The position numbers were made by a program, and so were the translations under genes. Source: Cristatella mucedo (lineage: Eukaryota > Bryozoa > Phylactolaemata > Cristatellidae). Taken from it: DNA of 64,000 bases. Each line of letters opens with the position of its first letter. Positions within the stretch are counted from its first letter, which is position 1. The notes under the pieces were generated by a model, which did not search any database, was not told where the DNA came from, and saw nothing but the letters and a program-made list of their open reading frames with translations. Below, piece after piece: positions 11,091 to 20,645 of this stretch. Where the stretch lies: NCBI GenBank assembly GCA_009760855.2, contig WPIO01000060.1:2290001-2354000 (forward strand), given 5' to 3'.

Positions 11091-12116
11091 GACAGTGCTG
11101 GAAGTAACTAGAAGTCAATGCTGGGCACAAGAATTTAGTTATTGTATTTAATTTTCTGATTTTCAACAATAAATACGTTGTAATATTGAATTTTGAAATA
11201 AATATATTGCAATGCCTAATTCCAAAGTACAATATATTGCAATAGTTCAGTAAAAAAAATACAATAAATATATTGGAATATTCTATCCCACCAATGCCAT
11301 ATATTGCACATCGTATGATGCAATATTTTTGTCTGTGCTTTCAGCAATAGTCGTCATATTCCTGTTCGTTCTCTCAGTTATCACTGGCTGCTGTCGCAGA
11401 AACTTTTTCATTCCCTATCAATGCGACCAGAGCCAAATTCCACAGTGTCCTGTTTTTATTCAGAAAAAGCAGCACCTTCAACTTTCTGGGTTGTAAACTA
11501 CGCCGGTAAGGACAAAACACACGCTTCGCCACGGAGAAAAGTCTCTAAACCTCATTTGTTGCTGGAAGCAAGAAGCGAGTATTGATTTGCTTGTTGCATG
11601 CTTTTTTCTCTTAAATATGTTGTCGCTTGAGTGCTCGCTCAGCAAAATACAATTAAACATCCTCATCTGCAGTGTTTCCCGCGTCTGAAGGTAAAGGCAG
11701 CAAAAATTGTTCAACAGCACGTTTTTCATGAATTGTCAGAGCGTTCTCCTTGCTTGTTTGTATCTTGACGATGGCTGTTTCCCAATCTTTGCTGTTGATA
11801 ATATCTGCATCGCTCCCAACATAGCGGTGAAAGGCAAACTCTGGGTATGAGTCAATGATCGATTTGAATAAAAAATTCAATTCTTCCAGGGACATGTCGC
11901 GTCGCTGCAGCGCTATACTATACATATTAATACTGTCAAGCAATCCAGTATAATATATTGATAATGTCAAGCAATTCAGTAAAATATATTGATACTGTCA
12001 AGCAATCCAGTACAAAATATTGGTATGGTCACCCAAATCAGTATAACGTATTGTAGCCAATATGTTGCAATATATTTTATCTACAACGTATTGTTTCGCA
12101 GCCTTGCTAGCACTTT
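11091..12116 (-). mobile_element. Decayed hAT-superfamily transposon
   Basis: On the minus strand, 11970 to about 11650 encodes the C-terminal half of a hAT transposase (SKDWETAIVKIQTSKENAL, FLLPLPSDAG). Further down, with frame changes, RFLLPATNEV, then a stop, then RLFSVAKRVFCPYRRSL is unmistakable as the hAT C-terminal dimerisation block. The frame ends at 11374. The stop inside the block and the frameshifts show it is dead. Both flanks carry related AT-rich words (AATACGTTGTA, ATATATTGCAA) in inverted orientation. Candidate ends are CAGTGCTGGAAG at 11093 and, inverted, AGTGCTAGCAAG at about 12116; I see no convincing 8-bp target duplication. The catalytic N-terminal part is missing. Confidence 0.82.
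11936..12056. repeat. Tandem repeat, about 31 bp x 4, inside the hAT element
   Basis: The unit TGTCAAGCAATCCAGTATAA plus TATATTGATAA recurs about four times with increasing divergence toward 12056. It lies just upstream of the hAT coding remnant and may be a subterminal repeat array. Confidence 0.8.
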
Positions 12117-12304
12117 CTGAGTTTTTTTTTTATAACCACGAGGGGCTGCATATTTAATTTTCTACGATTTAGATGGACAACGGAAGCTATGTTTAGAGGG
12201 TAGGACGGAACGACTGCATCCAAAGCAGCTCCTCGTTATTCTCTCACTCGTGAACAAGTTTCCACGCACTAATGACGCAGTGATCTCGGTCCATAAGATA
12301 AGCC

Positions 12305-12420
12305 ATCACTTTTAAGCTGACGATACTCTGCTGTATTGTATTTGTCATTCAAACCGTCGGAATCTGCTTCAGCAACTGATATTGAATGAATTCGCCAAAA
12401 ATGGCCTAAAACTAATAGCA
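12305..12420 (+). mobile_element. Possible reverse transcriptase scrap
   Basis: A short frame reads ADDTLLYCICHSNRRNLLQQ, resembling the catalytic YADDT segment of LINE reverse transcriptases, with a stop just before it. Too short to assign to a family. Confidence 0.4.
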
Positions 12421-13839
12421 GCCTTTTAATCTATGCATCTAGAGAGACTTGTAGGGCTTTTCATTGAAAATGTTTGCCACATGTCGGCAAGTCGAAATGA
12501 CTGCCTCTTTCCATGTTAAGTCAAAAAGTGGTAGCACGTTCCAGGAAATTATTTCAATTTTAAAATGGCAGAATTAATTTGAAGACTGTTCACAAAAACT
12601 GTGCACGAGAAACTGCTCACTTAATTATTCTCTCATGAAAATCTACTCTACTGTCTTCGGCATTCCTTTTCTCGAGACCCGCAATGAGTCTGCAACATAA
12701 GTGTCCCTCCTTTTAACGTATTGCTTTCGGCTGACTTTGTCTACAATCATGACGTTTTCTAAATGCGCCCTAGCAAAATCTGCAGTGCTAGGGCAAGATA
12801 TTTCGACCCGGAAGCAAAGTCTTTTTTCGCAGAAAGCCGTAGACAAGGAAAAGCCGTACGTCCGTCTTTGGCAGCTTCCAATGTCACTGCTCTTCCGCAT
12901 ACTCTCGCGTAGCACTCATTTGCGGTCATGGACACCGGCAAGGCTCACTCGTACGCTCGCAAAGCGCCAGCAGCAAAGGCAGCTGGCGGAACGCACTGAT
13001 TCCAAAGTGCGATGCCGCGGCGGACGTGGAAATCCTTAGGCGCTGCCTTACCGGACTTGAGAAAGCCGACAACCTGGAGCATAATGGCGTCCAGTGTTGG
13101 GTTCATGTAATCCAGTACGAACGGCCCTGTGGTCAGAGTAGAGCAAGCTCCGGCCGCGAGCTAGCTCGCCGCCGCCGCCGCCGCAGCGCGCAGTTCCGGC
13201 TTGTCGAAAGCTTTCAGCCTGTCGCTCTCGCGAGCCGACGCGCTCGAACCACATCGCCAACTGACTTCGAGGCTCTCGCATGCTCGCCGCCGATGCGCCG
13301 TCTTGGGGCCGTCGGCCACGCGCTCTTCGACCGGCATCCGATCCCGCGATTGACCGACGTGCGAGCTACGCATGCTTATACACGCTAGCGCCGTTTGCAT
13401 GGTCGTGCGTCCGTGGTGGATCGATAGCAGATCGTCGCGTATTCGCTGAGCGGGCCTACTGCTTCTTTTCCGGTGGCGCTAGCCGCACCCAAAAGAGTTA
13501 ATTGCGCAGAACGCGAAGCTGCGACCGACGAAGCGCGCTCTGGCGGCGGCGGCGGCGGCTGCAGTGGTGCGCGTACCGTCGTATCGCATGCTGTTCACCA
13601 CGTCGGTGGTTTCTCTGTATAGGGACGTTGGTATCGCAAGCGCTGCGGTCGGATTGAACGCGTTGTCGATCGCCTTGGCCGATGCTATGGCGGTGGCCAA
13701 CTGACTCCTGTCTTAAAAGCGAGCTAGAATAGTTAGCGAAGATCGATGGCCGCCGCACTTACGCTCGCAACCGTCGAAATGGCATCGACGGCGTCTCCAC
13801 CGCCTCTCGTCCTTTTCGATCGCAGATTAGCGAGCGAGC
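12421..13839. other. Unassigned; GC-rich island at about 12.93-13.8 kb
   Basis: Overlapping open frames exist on both strands, which is expected of GC-rich DNA. On the minus strand a pyrimidine-rich stretch ending TTTTAAGACAG precedes a frame reading QLATAIASAKAIDNAF (from about 13706 down to 13479). This could be an exon, but nothing identifies it. Confidence 0.35.
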
Positions 13840-13841
13840 GC

Positions 13842-13892
<51 letters not shown>

Positions 13893-13983
13893 ACTCTCTC
13901 TCTCTCTCTCTCACTCTCTCACTCTCTCTCTCTTTCTCTCCTTTCCTCTCTCTCCTCTCTCTCCTCTCTATCTCTCTCTCACT
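13840..13983. repeat. (CT)n microsatellite
   Basis: A nearly uninterrupted CT dinucleotide tract of about 140 bp with occasional CA and CCT variants. Confidence 0.95.
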
Positions 13984-15894
13984 GGTGGCCGCTCGCTAAT
14001 GACCAGTCGATCAAATGGGGGCCGTCGACAAACAATCAACGAGCCACTCGTTTCTATGGCGACAGCGTCGCGGGCAACCCAGAGGCAGACACCTGCCTCG
14101 CTCCCCAGCGTGCGGTCGCCGCCCTCTGGAGACATCGGGCTCAACGTAGCTGCTGTCTGGATTGACAGGAATCTGACCCTTCGCGGCTTTTAAGAACGAG
14201 TTGAGACCAACGGCTTTTCTATGCCGTCTCTCATCGCTATCACAATTACAATCGCGGCGTCAGTATAAAAAATGAAAGCAAAGCAAGGAGCTGCTACTTA
14301 CGGAGTCTCATTTTTACACCGGCCGGCAAAAGACCCTATCAAAAGCCGCATTTACTCCGCTTGCAATATACTACGGCCCGCTGCATGACTCGAAACGACG
14401 ATCTGTTTTCGTGACGTACAATTGCCTTAACCCTAAGCTGAGAGGATCCGGGGGACAGGTGAAAGGTTAAAGGGTCAGCGTGGAGTCATGTCGCGGCAAG
14501 CTCGTCTAATGGCATTTGCTCTAGCGGGCACGCACAAACCGTGACTATGCCTGAGGTCCACATCGCGAGCTGTTTTAAACCTATGGTGGTAAAACACAAA
14601 TTGTAACGCTTCATATAGATGGCATTCGAAAAACACGCCAAGTTTACTAGCGGCTTTCACTGGCAGGCTTTGCCACTTTATAATAATAATGATAATGCAT
14701 TTGATATAGCTCCACTTTAAATTCTGTGAACATTATTCGAGAATCTTAGAGCGAGGACTCGCTGTATGATTGGTTCTGAACCTCAATACGTATTTTCTCA
14801 TTCCTTCCTGCTCTTTCATGCGTCTTCCTGCTCTTTTCTCTTTTATTTCTCTCGATCGTCTTCCTGCTCTTTTACCACAATGAATTACCTCCTTTGCGGC
14901 GCCGCCAGGATAAAAAGAAAAGAAAAGCCGAGGCACCAACTGAGGCAGCGAAAAAGACTTGCTAACAAGAAATAGGACCGGAAAGAAACTGGAAGCTATC
15001 GGGAACAGAGACGGGCGGACGGACGAAAGCGTAAGCAGAGATAGCACTAGGTGCACTCCAGGCTGACACTTTGTCAATTCATCTCTCGCTTGTCTGTACG
15101 GTCGCTTGCAGCTTAAATTCGCGGTGCAGGGAGATGCAGCACCTTACGCCTTAATTCGATCTGCCGCTCCCAAATACGACGACTAGAGCTCGCCGAGATC
15201 GACGACTGCATCGTGCTGGTGCGAATCCTCAGACGACGAACGAGGAAGGCCGACAGGCGCGGCGCGCGGGCGCAAATAAGCTCTCAGAAAGTGCTCGAAC
15301 AACGACTGTCTTTTCAAGAGCGGCTTCGCCCATCGGTCGCCGACAAAAAGCGCACTCGTTTTTGCCTCCTTCGACGGCATGCATGCACGGAGCAGAAACG
15401 CCGCGCATCGCATTTGCGCTCGCAATCTGCGAACTGAGCCAGCAAGAAACAGTGCCTCGACCATTCGACCAACCAGAGCGCAGCGTTGAAGCGAAGGTGC
15501 GGCCGAATCTTCGCCTTCCCCGAGGGTCATGTAGCGGGTCAAGCAGCGGGAGGACGCTCGTCGGCTTTCCTCTCTGCAAGGTCCGTACGACGGGCATCGC
15601 TCGGCGCCCGTTGGTCCGGAACGTGCGCCCGCTAGCTCCACCCGCTCGGTGTGCTCAGGTCGCGACCATCCGACGCTGTACGGCGGGCGACTGCCATCGA
15701 CCTCGGCCGCTGCCGGCGGACGACACGTCCCACGATTTAGAGGGGGCAAACACCCAGCGGATTCGTTCGCCGGACAAGTGGCAAGCGACAATTAACGCAC
15801 GACACTTGGCACTGGACGCGGCAGGGTGGCTCTCACAGCCACCGAAGGCAATCTCGCGGCGGCGGAGCGGCCTCGGCGGCGGGGCTAGCTGATT
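13984..15894. other. Unassigned; GC-rich island at 15.18-15.89 kb
   Basis: Positions 14677-14712 look like a short LINE-A tail (minus). From 15183 to 15892 long frames overlap on both strands (202 and 176 codons). Codon composition does not favour one of them and no domain is recognisable, so I annotate no gene. Later exons of the minus-strand secreted-protein gene could lie here. Confidence 0.4.
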
Positions 15895-16060
15895 TAGCAG
15901 CCTCTTTTCGTATAGCGACAGAAGAGCTTTTTTCCGGCTATCGCCACCGCTTGCAGTGGCGATAAAGGATCGCCCACCGCAGCATTCGAACCCAAGACCT
16001 ACATGCCGAGGTCGTGAAAAGCAACCGCATTACCTAGTGAGCCATTACGGCTCTCTGCGA
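15895..16060 (-). mobile_element. SINE-2 copy
   Basis: On the minus strand: a tRNA-like head (GCCGTAATGGCTCACTAGGT, then GGGTTCGAATGCTGC as B-box), the hairpin CTTTATCGCCACTGCAAGCG with GTGGCGATAG, and the end CTTCTGTCGCTATACGAAAA. It lies immediately downstream of exon 2 of the secreted-protein gene, inside its presumed next intron. Confidence 0.85.
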
Positions 16061-16084
16061 CAGGTCGCGCCGGTCGCTACTTAC

Positions 16085-16387
16085 TGCCCAAGAGTACTGC
16101 ACCGCTGACCTGCCCGGTGGGCGGATTAGTGGAGCACGTGACGCCGACGCCCTGCCACGCCGGGGTGGCGAGGAACGTCATCGTGAGCCGCACCAGCGTT
16201 CCATTGGGGAAGGAGGTGGCGTTCACCTGCGCCGGCGTCTGCACTCGCGATACGATAGGGCAGCTGGCGCAGCTCGTCGTCATGTTGACCCTGACTGGGA
16301 CGCTGACATTGGACATGCACGTGATCGATGCGCGGTCGCCGAACAAGAAGTAAGTCTTCGTCAAGGCTAGTGTGGGCGACGATCCGA
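16085..16387 (-). CDS. Exon 2 of a secreted or cell-surface protein gene (Ig-like candidate)
   Basis: On the minus strand a pyrimidine-rich tract ends at TTGCAG and the exon opens at 16387. It stays open for 303 bases and ends at 16085 before the donor GTAAGTAG. Both edges are phase 1, so the exon is symmetric, as is usual for extracellular modules. The 101 residues include LTKTYFLFGDRASITCMSN, NMTTSCASC, NATSFPNGTLVRLTMTFLA and WQGVGVTCSTNPPTG. There are four N-glycosylation sequons and cysteines near both ends (ITC, VTC) that could form an Ig-like disulphide, although the usual core Trp pattern is not clear. Third positions are strongly G/C, like the innexin gene. Exon 1 at 17894-18029 joins in frame. 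Later exons were not found. Confidence 0.62.
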
Positions 16388-16734
16388 CTGCAACGCAATC
16401 GAGAGCGAGCGAACGCTGAAGAATCAGTCGGGGCGGGTGGGCGGGGCGCGGACCGTGGCCTGCATGACGGAGCTCTCTTTTGCATTCTCCTGTAAGTACG
16501 CGAGTTGACTTGGCATCGTCTAAGTCTCGAGAAAAGATAAATATATTCCGAGAAGCTTTCCTTTAACCCCGGTGAAAGTCTCATTTTTGTTCCAGAGTGC
16601 TCGGCCTGTGCACTAATAAGCACACGTTAGGAAGCAGGGGTCCTACAAACAAGCGGGCCCGAGACTTCTTGTTCAAGCGCTTTTGCATTCATCGCACCTT
16701 AATAACTAGTAGTAGTGACTGGCTAGCCCCGTTT

Positions 16735-16875
16735 ATATAGCGGCAGAAGAGCTTTAGCAGCTAAAAACCCTCTTGCAGCAGGCAATAAAAGCTTGCCTGC
16801 TGCAAGAATCGAACCCACTAGCGGAGTGTCGAATAACGAGCACTTTACTCCTGGACTAAGACCAAATGTCACTGA
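16735..16875 (-). mobile_element. SINE-2-related copy with divergent head
   Basis: On the minus strand: GGGTTCGATTCTTGC (B-box), a hairpin built on TTATTGCCTGCTGCAAGAGG, and the end AGCTCTTCTGCCGCTATATA. The tail matches SINE-2, while the head (GGTCTTAGTCCAGGAGTAAA) differs. It lies in intron 1 of the secreted-protein gene. Confidence 0.7.
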
Positions 16876-17002
16876 GGTCTTTTTCTGCTTCTGTAAGCTC
16901 GCCTTACAATAGCATGCTGCTTTGTATTGTTTTTTGATCGTAGCTTCTCTTGCAGAAAATTATTATGCACCTGGATATTCTAGGAAGCGATACGCGCGAC
17001 CT

Positions 17003-17085
17003 GTTATTATTATTATTATTATTGTTATCGTTATTAGTATCATCACTATTATTGTTACAATTATTATTATTATAATTACTACTAA
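17003..17085. repeat. (TTA)n-rich microsatellite
   Basis: A run of TTA/ATT trinucleotides with interruptions, within intron 1 of the minus-strand gene. It may be the degenerate tail of a LINE-A or SINE copy. Confidence 0.75.
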
Positions 17086-17893
17086 GATAGTCAAGCGATG
17101 AATAAAAGTACTGGTTTCTGGGCCAATAGGCTATAGAACCGAGCTGCAAACGATCTGGTGTTTTAGCCCGGCGAAGTGGCGCGATGGAGGGCTATCGCGG
17201 AGCAGCGCGACGCAGCGGTACTGAGCAATTATCACACTTGCTGTGCTGCGTTTCTTTCTTCATTGGAAGAAAAGAGCACGCAGCAACTTTTAAAGATCAC
17301 GTCTTATCTGAACTACAGATCGAGCGCTGGGCGTCGTGATCCGGAAGCTGACAGCATCCTCTTTAGCTGCCTGCTCGCGGTGCCCGCCCATCGACGCCGC
17401 CTCGAATTTCGCAGTGACTCTCACACAGCTGCCAGTATTTCTTCGTCGGCCGTCCTCGCGAAATAGTCTCTGCAGAGGCTGACGCACGATGCAGAATTAC
17501 AGGAGAATGCCGGCACGCAAAATTTACTATCTCCTCCAGCAGCGCAGACGCGAATCGGGCAACAGACGCGGGTAGCTGCTTAATCACGTCGAAGTTTTGA
17601 GCGTCAGTTTTCCCCCATCGATGGCGTCGAGCACCTTGCAGCACCGCGTTCGCACTCCTGCGCGCCGCCCAGTGGTCTTGAATAGGTCTATCGTAGCCTA
17701 GCGGACTGCCGAAGCGCGCCTCTGTCGCTTCGCCGACCCAGTCAGATACTCGGCGGGACGCTCGGCTCTTCGGCGCGACGCGCCCAGGCGCTCGCCCGAT
17801 CGCGTGCGCCTGTGCCCACATGTGCCCACATACGTCCATCTGGGCCGACCTATATCCACCTTTTCCCACATGTGTACACATGTGCGCACTCAC

Positions 17894-18029
17894 CTGTTCC
17901 AACGAGCCTAGTCAGCTGATCGACGGTGAACATGGAGACGGCTTGACCATTAACGGTCAGCGACATTGCGAGACCGAAGACGAGCAGAACGCACTGAAGT
18001 AGCTCTCTGCGTCCGTCCCGGCCGGACAT
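17894..18029 (-). CDS. Exon 1 of a secreted or cell-surface protein gene (signal peptide exon)
   Basis: The ATG at 18029 (A at -3) opens MSGRDGRRELLQCVLLVFGL, then AMSLTVNGQAVSMFTVDQLT and RLVGT. A short basic segment, a hydrophobic stretch at residues 11-25 and a polar region form a classic signal peptide, with probable cleavage around the VNG-QA segment. The exon stops at 17894 before the near-consensus donor CAG/GTGAGTG, after 45 codons plus one base (phase 1). The next identified exon, at 16387, begins with the two bases needed to keep the frame. The intron would be about 1.5 kb and holds a SINE-2 copy and a microsatellite. The protein is not recognised. Support comes from the agreement of signal peptide, donor and phase. 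Confidence 0.6.
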
Positions 18030-19644
18030 GGTTCCTCTCGTCGGATCTCAGCAGTCGCCGCGAGCTTGGCAGAGGCACCCTGGAACGGCAGGAAAATAAT
18101 AAAATTGGCGCAGCCGGCCCGCTTGCTGCCGAACTCGTCACGTGGCTCCGATGGCGAGAGAATGAAAGACGCGCGGAAAGCAAAGAGAGACGGCGAGAGC
18201 GAGCGAAGAGACATTGGCGCTCAGTCCTCGCGATCACCCATGCTAAAACTAACGGGTAGTGCCGGTCGTGAAGGCGAAACGGGTTCGCTGGGCCTCGTCG
18301 CAGTTAGTTCAGCTGTAGCTGCAGTTGTTGACAACTGTTCGGGTTTTAAGTGACGTTTGCCTGTGAGTGAGGCACATACGACACCCGGGCGCCGAGGGAA
18401 GGGCGAGATCAGCCGCCGATGCTGTCGGCTGCTATCGCGATACAGCGAGACGCGGATTTGCCTTTCGACACCAGCTTTTGCCGTCTAAGCCAGTGGCTGT
18501 CGATCGAGTGGATGACCAGTCGCCCGTAAGCTGCCCATCTTAATGTGGATCAGCGCTTAAGGGCCCGTTGGATCGCTGATATTAATAAATCGAACGGCGG
18601 AGGCTAGCCCACGAACTTCAGATACGCCCGTATGAGCATGTGTCGCACAGTCTCTTGGCAGTTCCCCGGCTAGGTGCTCTGTCGTGTCAGAGAGGTGGTG
18701 ACCAACGATTAATGTGGCGTGAATTGCACTGGTGTCGCCCTAATCTCTAGGGGCCAGCAAGGCATGCGCCACAATGCCTCACAAGCCGGGATTGATGGGC
18801 TAATTATGAACTTATAATTATGATTAATTAATTATAAATATGAACTAATTATGTTAATTATGCTGCGGCGCTTCGAAATCAGCGGTCTGTAGCCACTGTT
18901 CTGCCGAGTAATGTCTGCCGTCGTCCTCGGCTGCTGCAGCCCTCGGGATGCCGAAGGTTAATACCGCCGCTGTGCAAATGGGGGGAGCGTCTTGGCCGCA
19001 CGATGTACTGGCTTGCCTGAAGTGCACTAGTTACACTAAGCAAGGGTTAAAAACTATTCTACCTTCGAAGTATTCACCTGTGCAGGCGTGGGTGTACGTT
19101 TCTTTTGAGTCACCTCAGCTCCCAGCTGGGCATTCGTACTTTTGCGAAAAAATATCCGACCATGCCGCTCGCTGTCTGACGTTCGGCTTCCAAGTTTGCT
19201 TTACCCGAGATGGCCGCAATTGTATTTTGTCCAATGGTCGCTTGCTTACTTCAGTATCGTTGTGGCCACTGTGCATAACGTGCTGCAGTTGGTGCTAAGT
19301 AAGCTGAGGTCTGCGGCTGCCTATACGCCAGCCTGCCACCTTGGCAATGTATAGCTGAACTACTGCAGCCTAGGCAGTCATAGATAGCGTCACACGTTGA
19401 TAGCCTACAGCTGCCGCTTATGCAGCTGTGACACTTATGCTTTAGGTGAGGCTCTATGTGGCTCAAGTGACGGGTTTTACTTTGCTCGACTCTTACATTC
19501 TTATAACTCTTACATTATTCAAGCTACTGATGGCATAATTAGATTGTGGGCTGACACGGCAGTGGATGCCATGTCAGCTCACTCAACAGCATTGAGGAAG
19601 ACGACTTCTACCTCTTTTTTTGTTTGAGTTCCAAGTTGCCTGGA
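18030..19644. other. Upstream region of the secreted-protein gene, then unassigned sequence
   Basis: Positions 18030-18360 are GC-rich and would hold the promoter of the minus-strand gene. No TATA box is obvious; an A/T-rich word (TTTTATTATTTT on the minus strand) lies about 65 bases upstream of the ATG. From 18360 to 19644 there is no recognisable gene; 18800-18860 is a near-palindromic TAATTA-rich patch. Confidence 0.4.
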
Positions 19645-19742
19645 AGTAATTAATTCGTGCTTCCTTTGAAACAAATTTAAAGTGCCAAGAAAGTGACTGA
19701 ATTCTCTGAGGGAGCTATATCAAATATGTACCATTAATACAT
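19645..19742 (+). mobile_element. LINE-A 3' tail remnant
   Basis: GTGCTTCCTTTGAAACAAAT, AAAGTGCCAAGAAAGTGAC, then TTCTCTGAGGGAGCTATATC: the LINE-A tail signature without the coding part. Confidence 0.7.
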
Positions 19743-20529
19743 GTTGCTGTTTCATCACCCAATGCGCTCAGTGCGTATGTCGCCGGTTTAAGTGTTCACT
19801 TCGCTTGGATCGTGCCATGTTTTGGCGATCCACGATCCATGCAACGGCGATCTGCAGGAGTGTGTCCAAGTTCGGCTGTGCGTATGTATCCAAGAAACAA
19901 AAGCCGCATCTATATGCACGTTTGTCTGTCTGGCGAGGGCATGCTCGCGCGTTTGCATGTGTGTGCTTCAGTAGTGTAGTGAAGGGACGAATTAGCTACT
20001 GGCCAGGACGCTGCGACTGGTAAGATTCTCGACGCCCTATCCGGCGGAAGTACCAAAGGTAAAGGCTGGGCAGCCGGCCCCTAGTCCTTACATGCAAGCG
20101 CGCTTTACTTGTGGGTGACCACAAGCTCGAAATCGATTGGAACATTACTCGGCTTGACCATCAGACGAATACTACTCGATATGCAGCAGTTGGCTCTACC
20201 TAGAGACTTGTTTAACTCTTCTAGCTCATTCGGATGCTATCAGCAAGTTAATGGCCAATACAAAATAAGAAGAGCTTGCAATTCGCGCATCTTAGCCGGC
20301 ACAGCGACTGATCACTAGCAATGTGTTTGGGCGCCTACTCTTAATACACGATTAAAAAGAAGAAGGCTTTGTCTACGCGACAAGTTCGTAGTCGCTGCTG
20401 CATCAACTCTTTTGCCGATAACATTAGCAGTCGTTAGCTTGCAGATTCACCATTAGTGAGCAGCGATCGACCTATACTCTGTTCAAGGTAACTCAATTGT
20501 TTATATCTAACCTTCATCTTTATATTATT
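19743..20529. other. No gene recognised; short match to the 3.1-kb repeat at about 20041
   Basis: CCGGCGGAAGTA recurs here from 3120. No coding motifs were found. Confidence 0.4.
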
Positions 20530-20645
20530 GAATAATTAAATAAATTATTTATAATACATGTTTACAGCGCCCTCGGAGAACTGCATGTCTTTCTAGGCAC
20601 TTTACAGATGCTGTTCAGAAAGTCAATTGATTAGTGGTAATTTTC
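20530..20645 (-). mobile_element. LINE-A 3' tail remnant
   Basis: On the minus strand: AAAGTGCCTAGAAAGACATG, CAGTTCTCCGAGGGCGCTG, then an AT-rich tail. Confidence 0.72.

Noticed and set aside
13746-14165. 139-codon frame with a long Ser-Leu run
   Set aside because: The centre is the (CT)n microsatellite and the flanks carry no motif.
15183-15892. Long overlapping frames as a further exon of the secreted-protein gene
   Set aside because: No phase-1 acceptor with an extracellular-type reading frame could be picked out, and both strands are equally open.
18030-18360. Arg-rich frames upstream of the signal-peptide exon
   Set aside because: They overlap on both strands and vanish against the clear ATG, signal peptide and donor on the minus strand.
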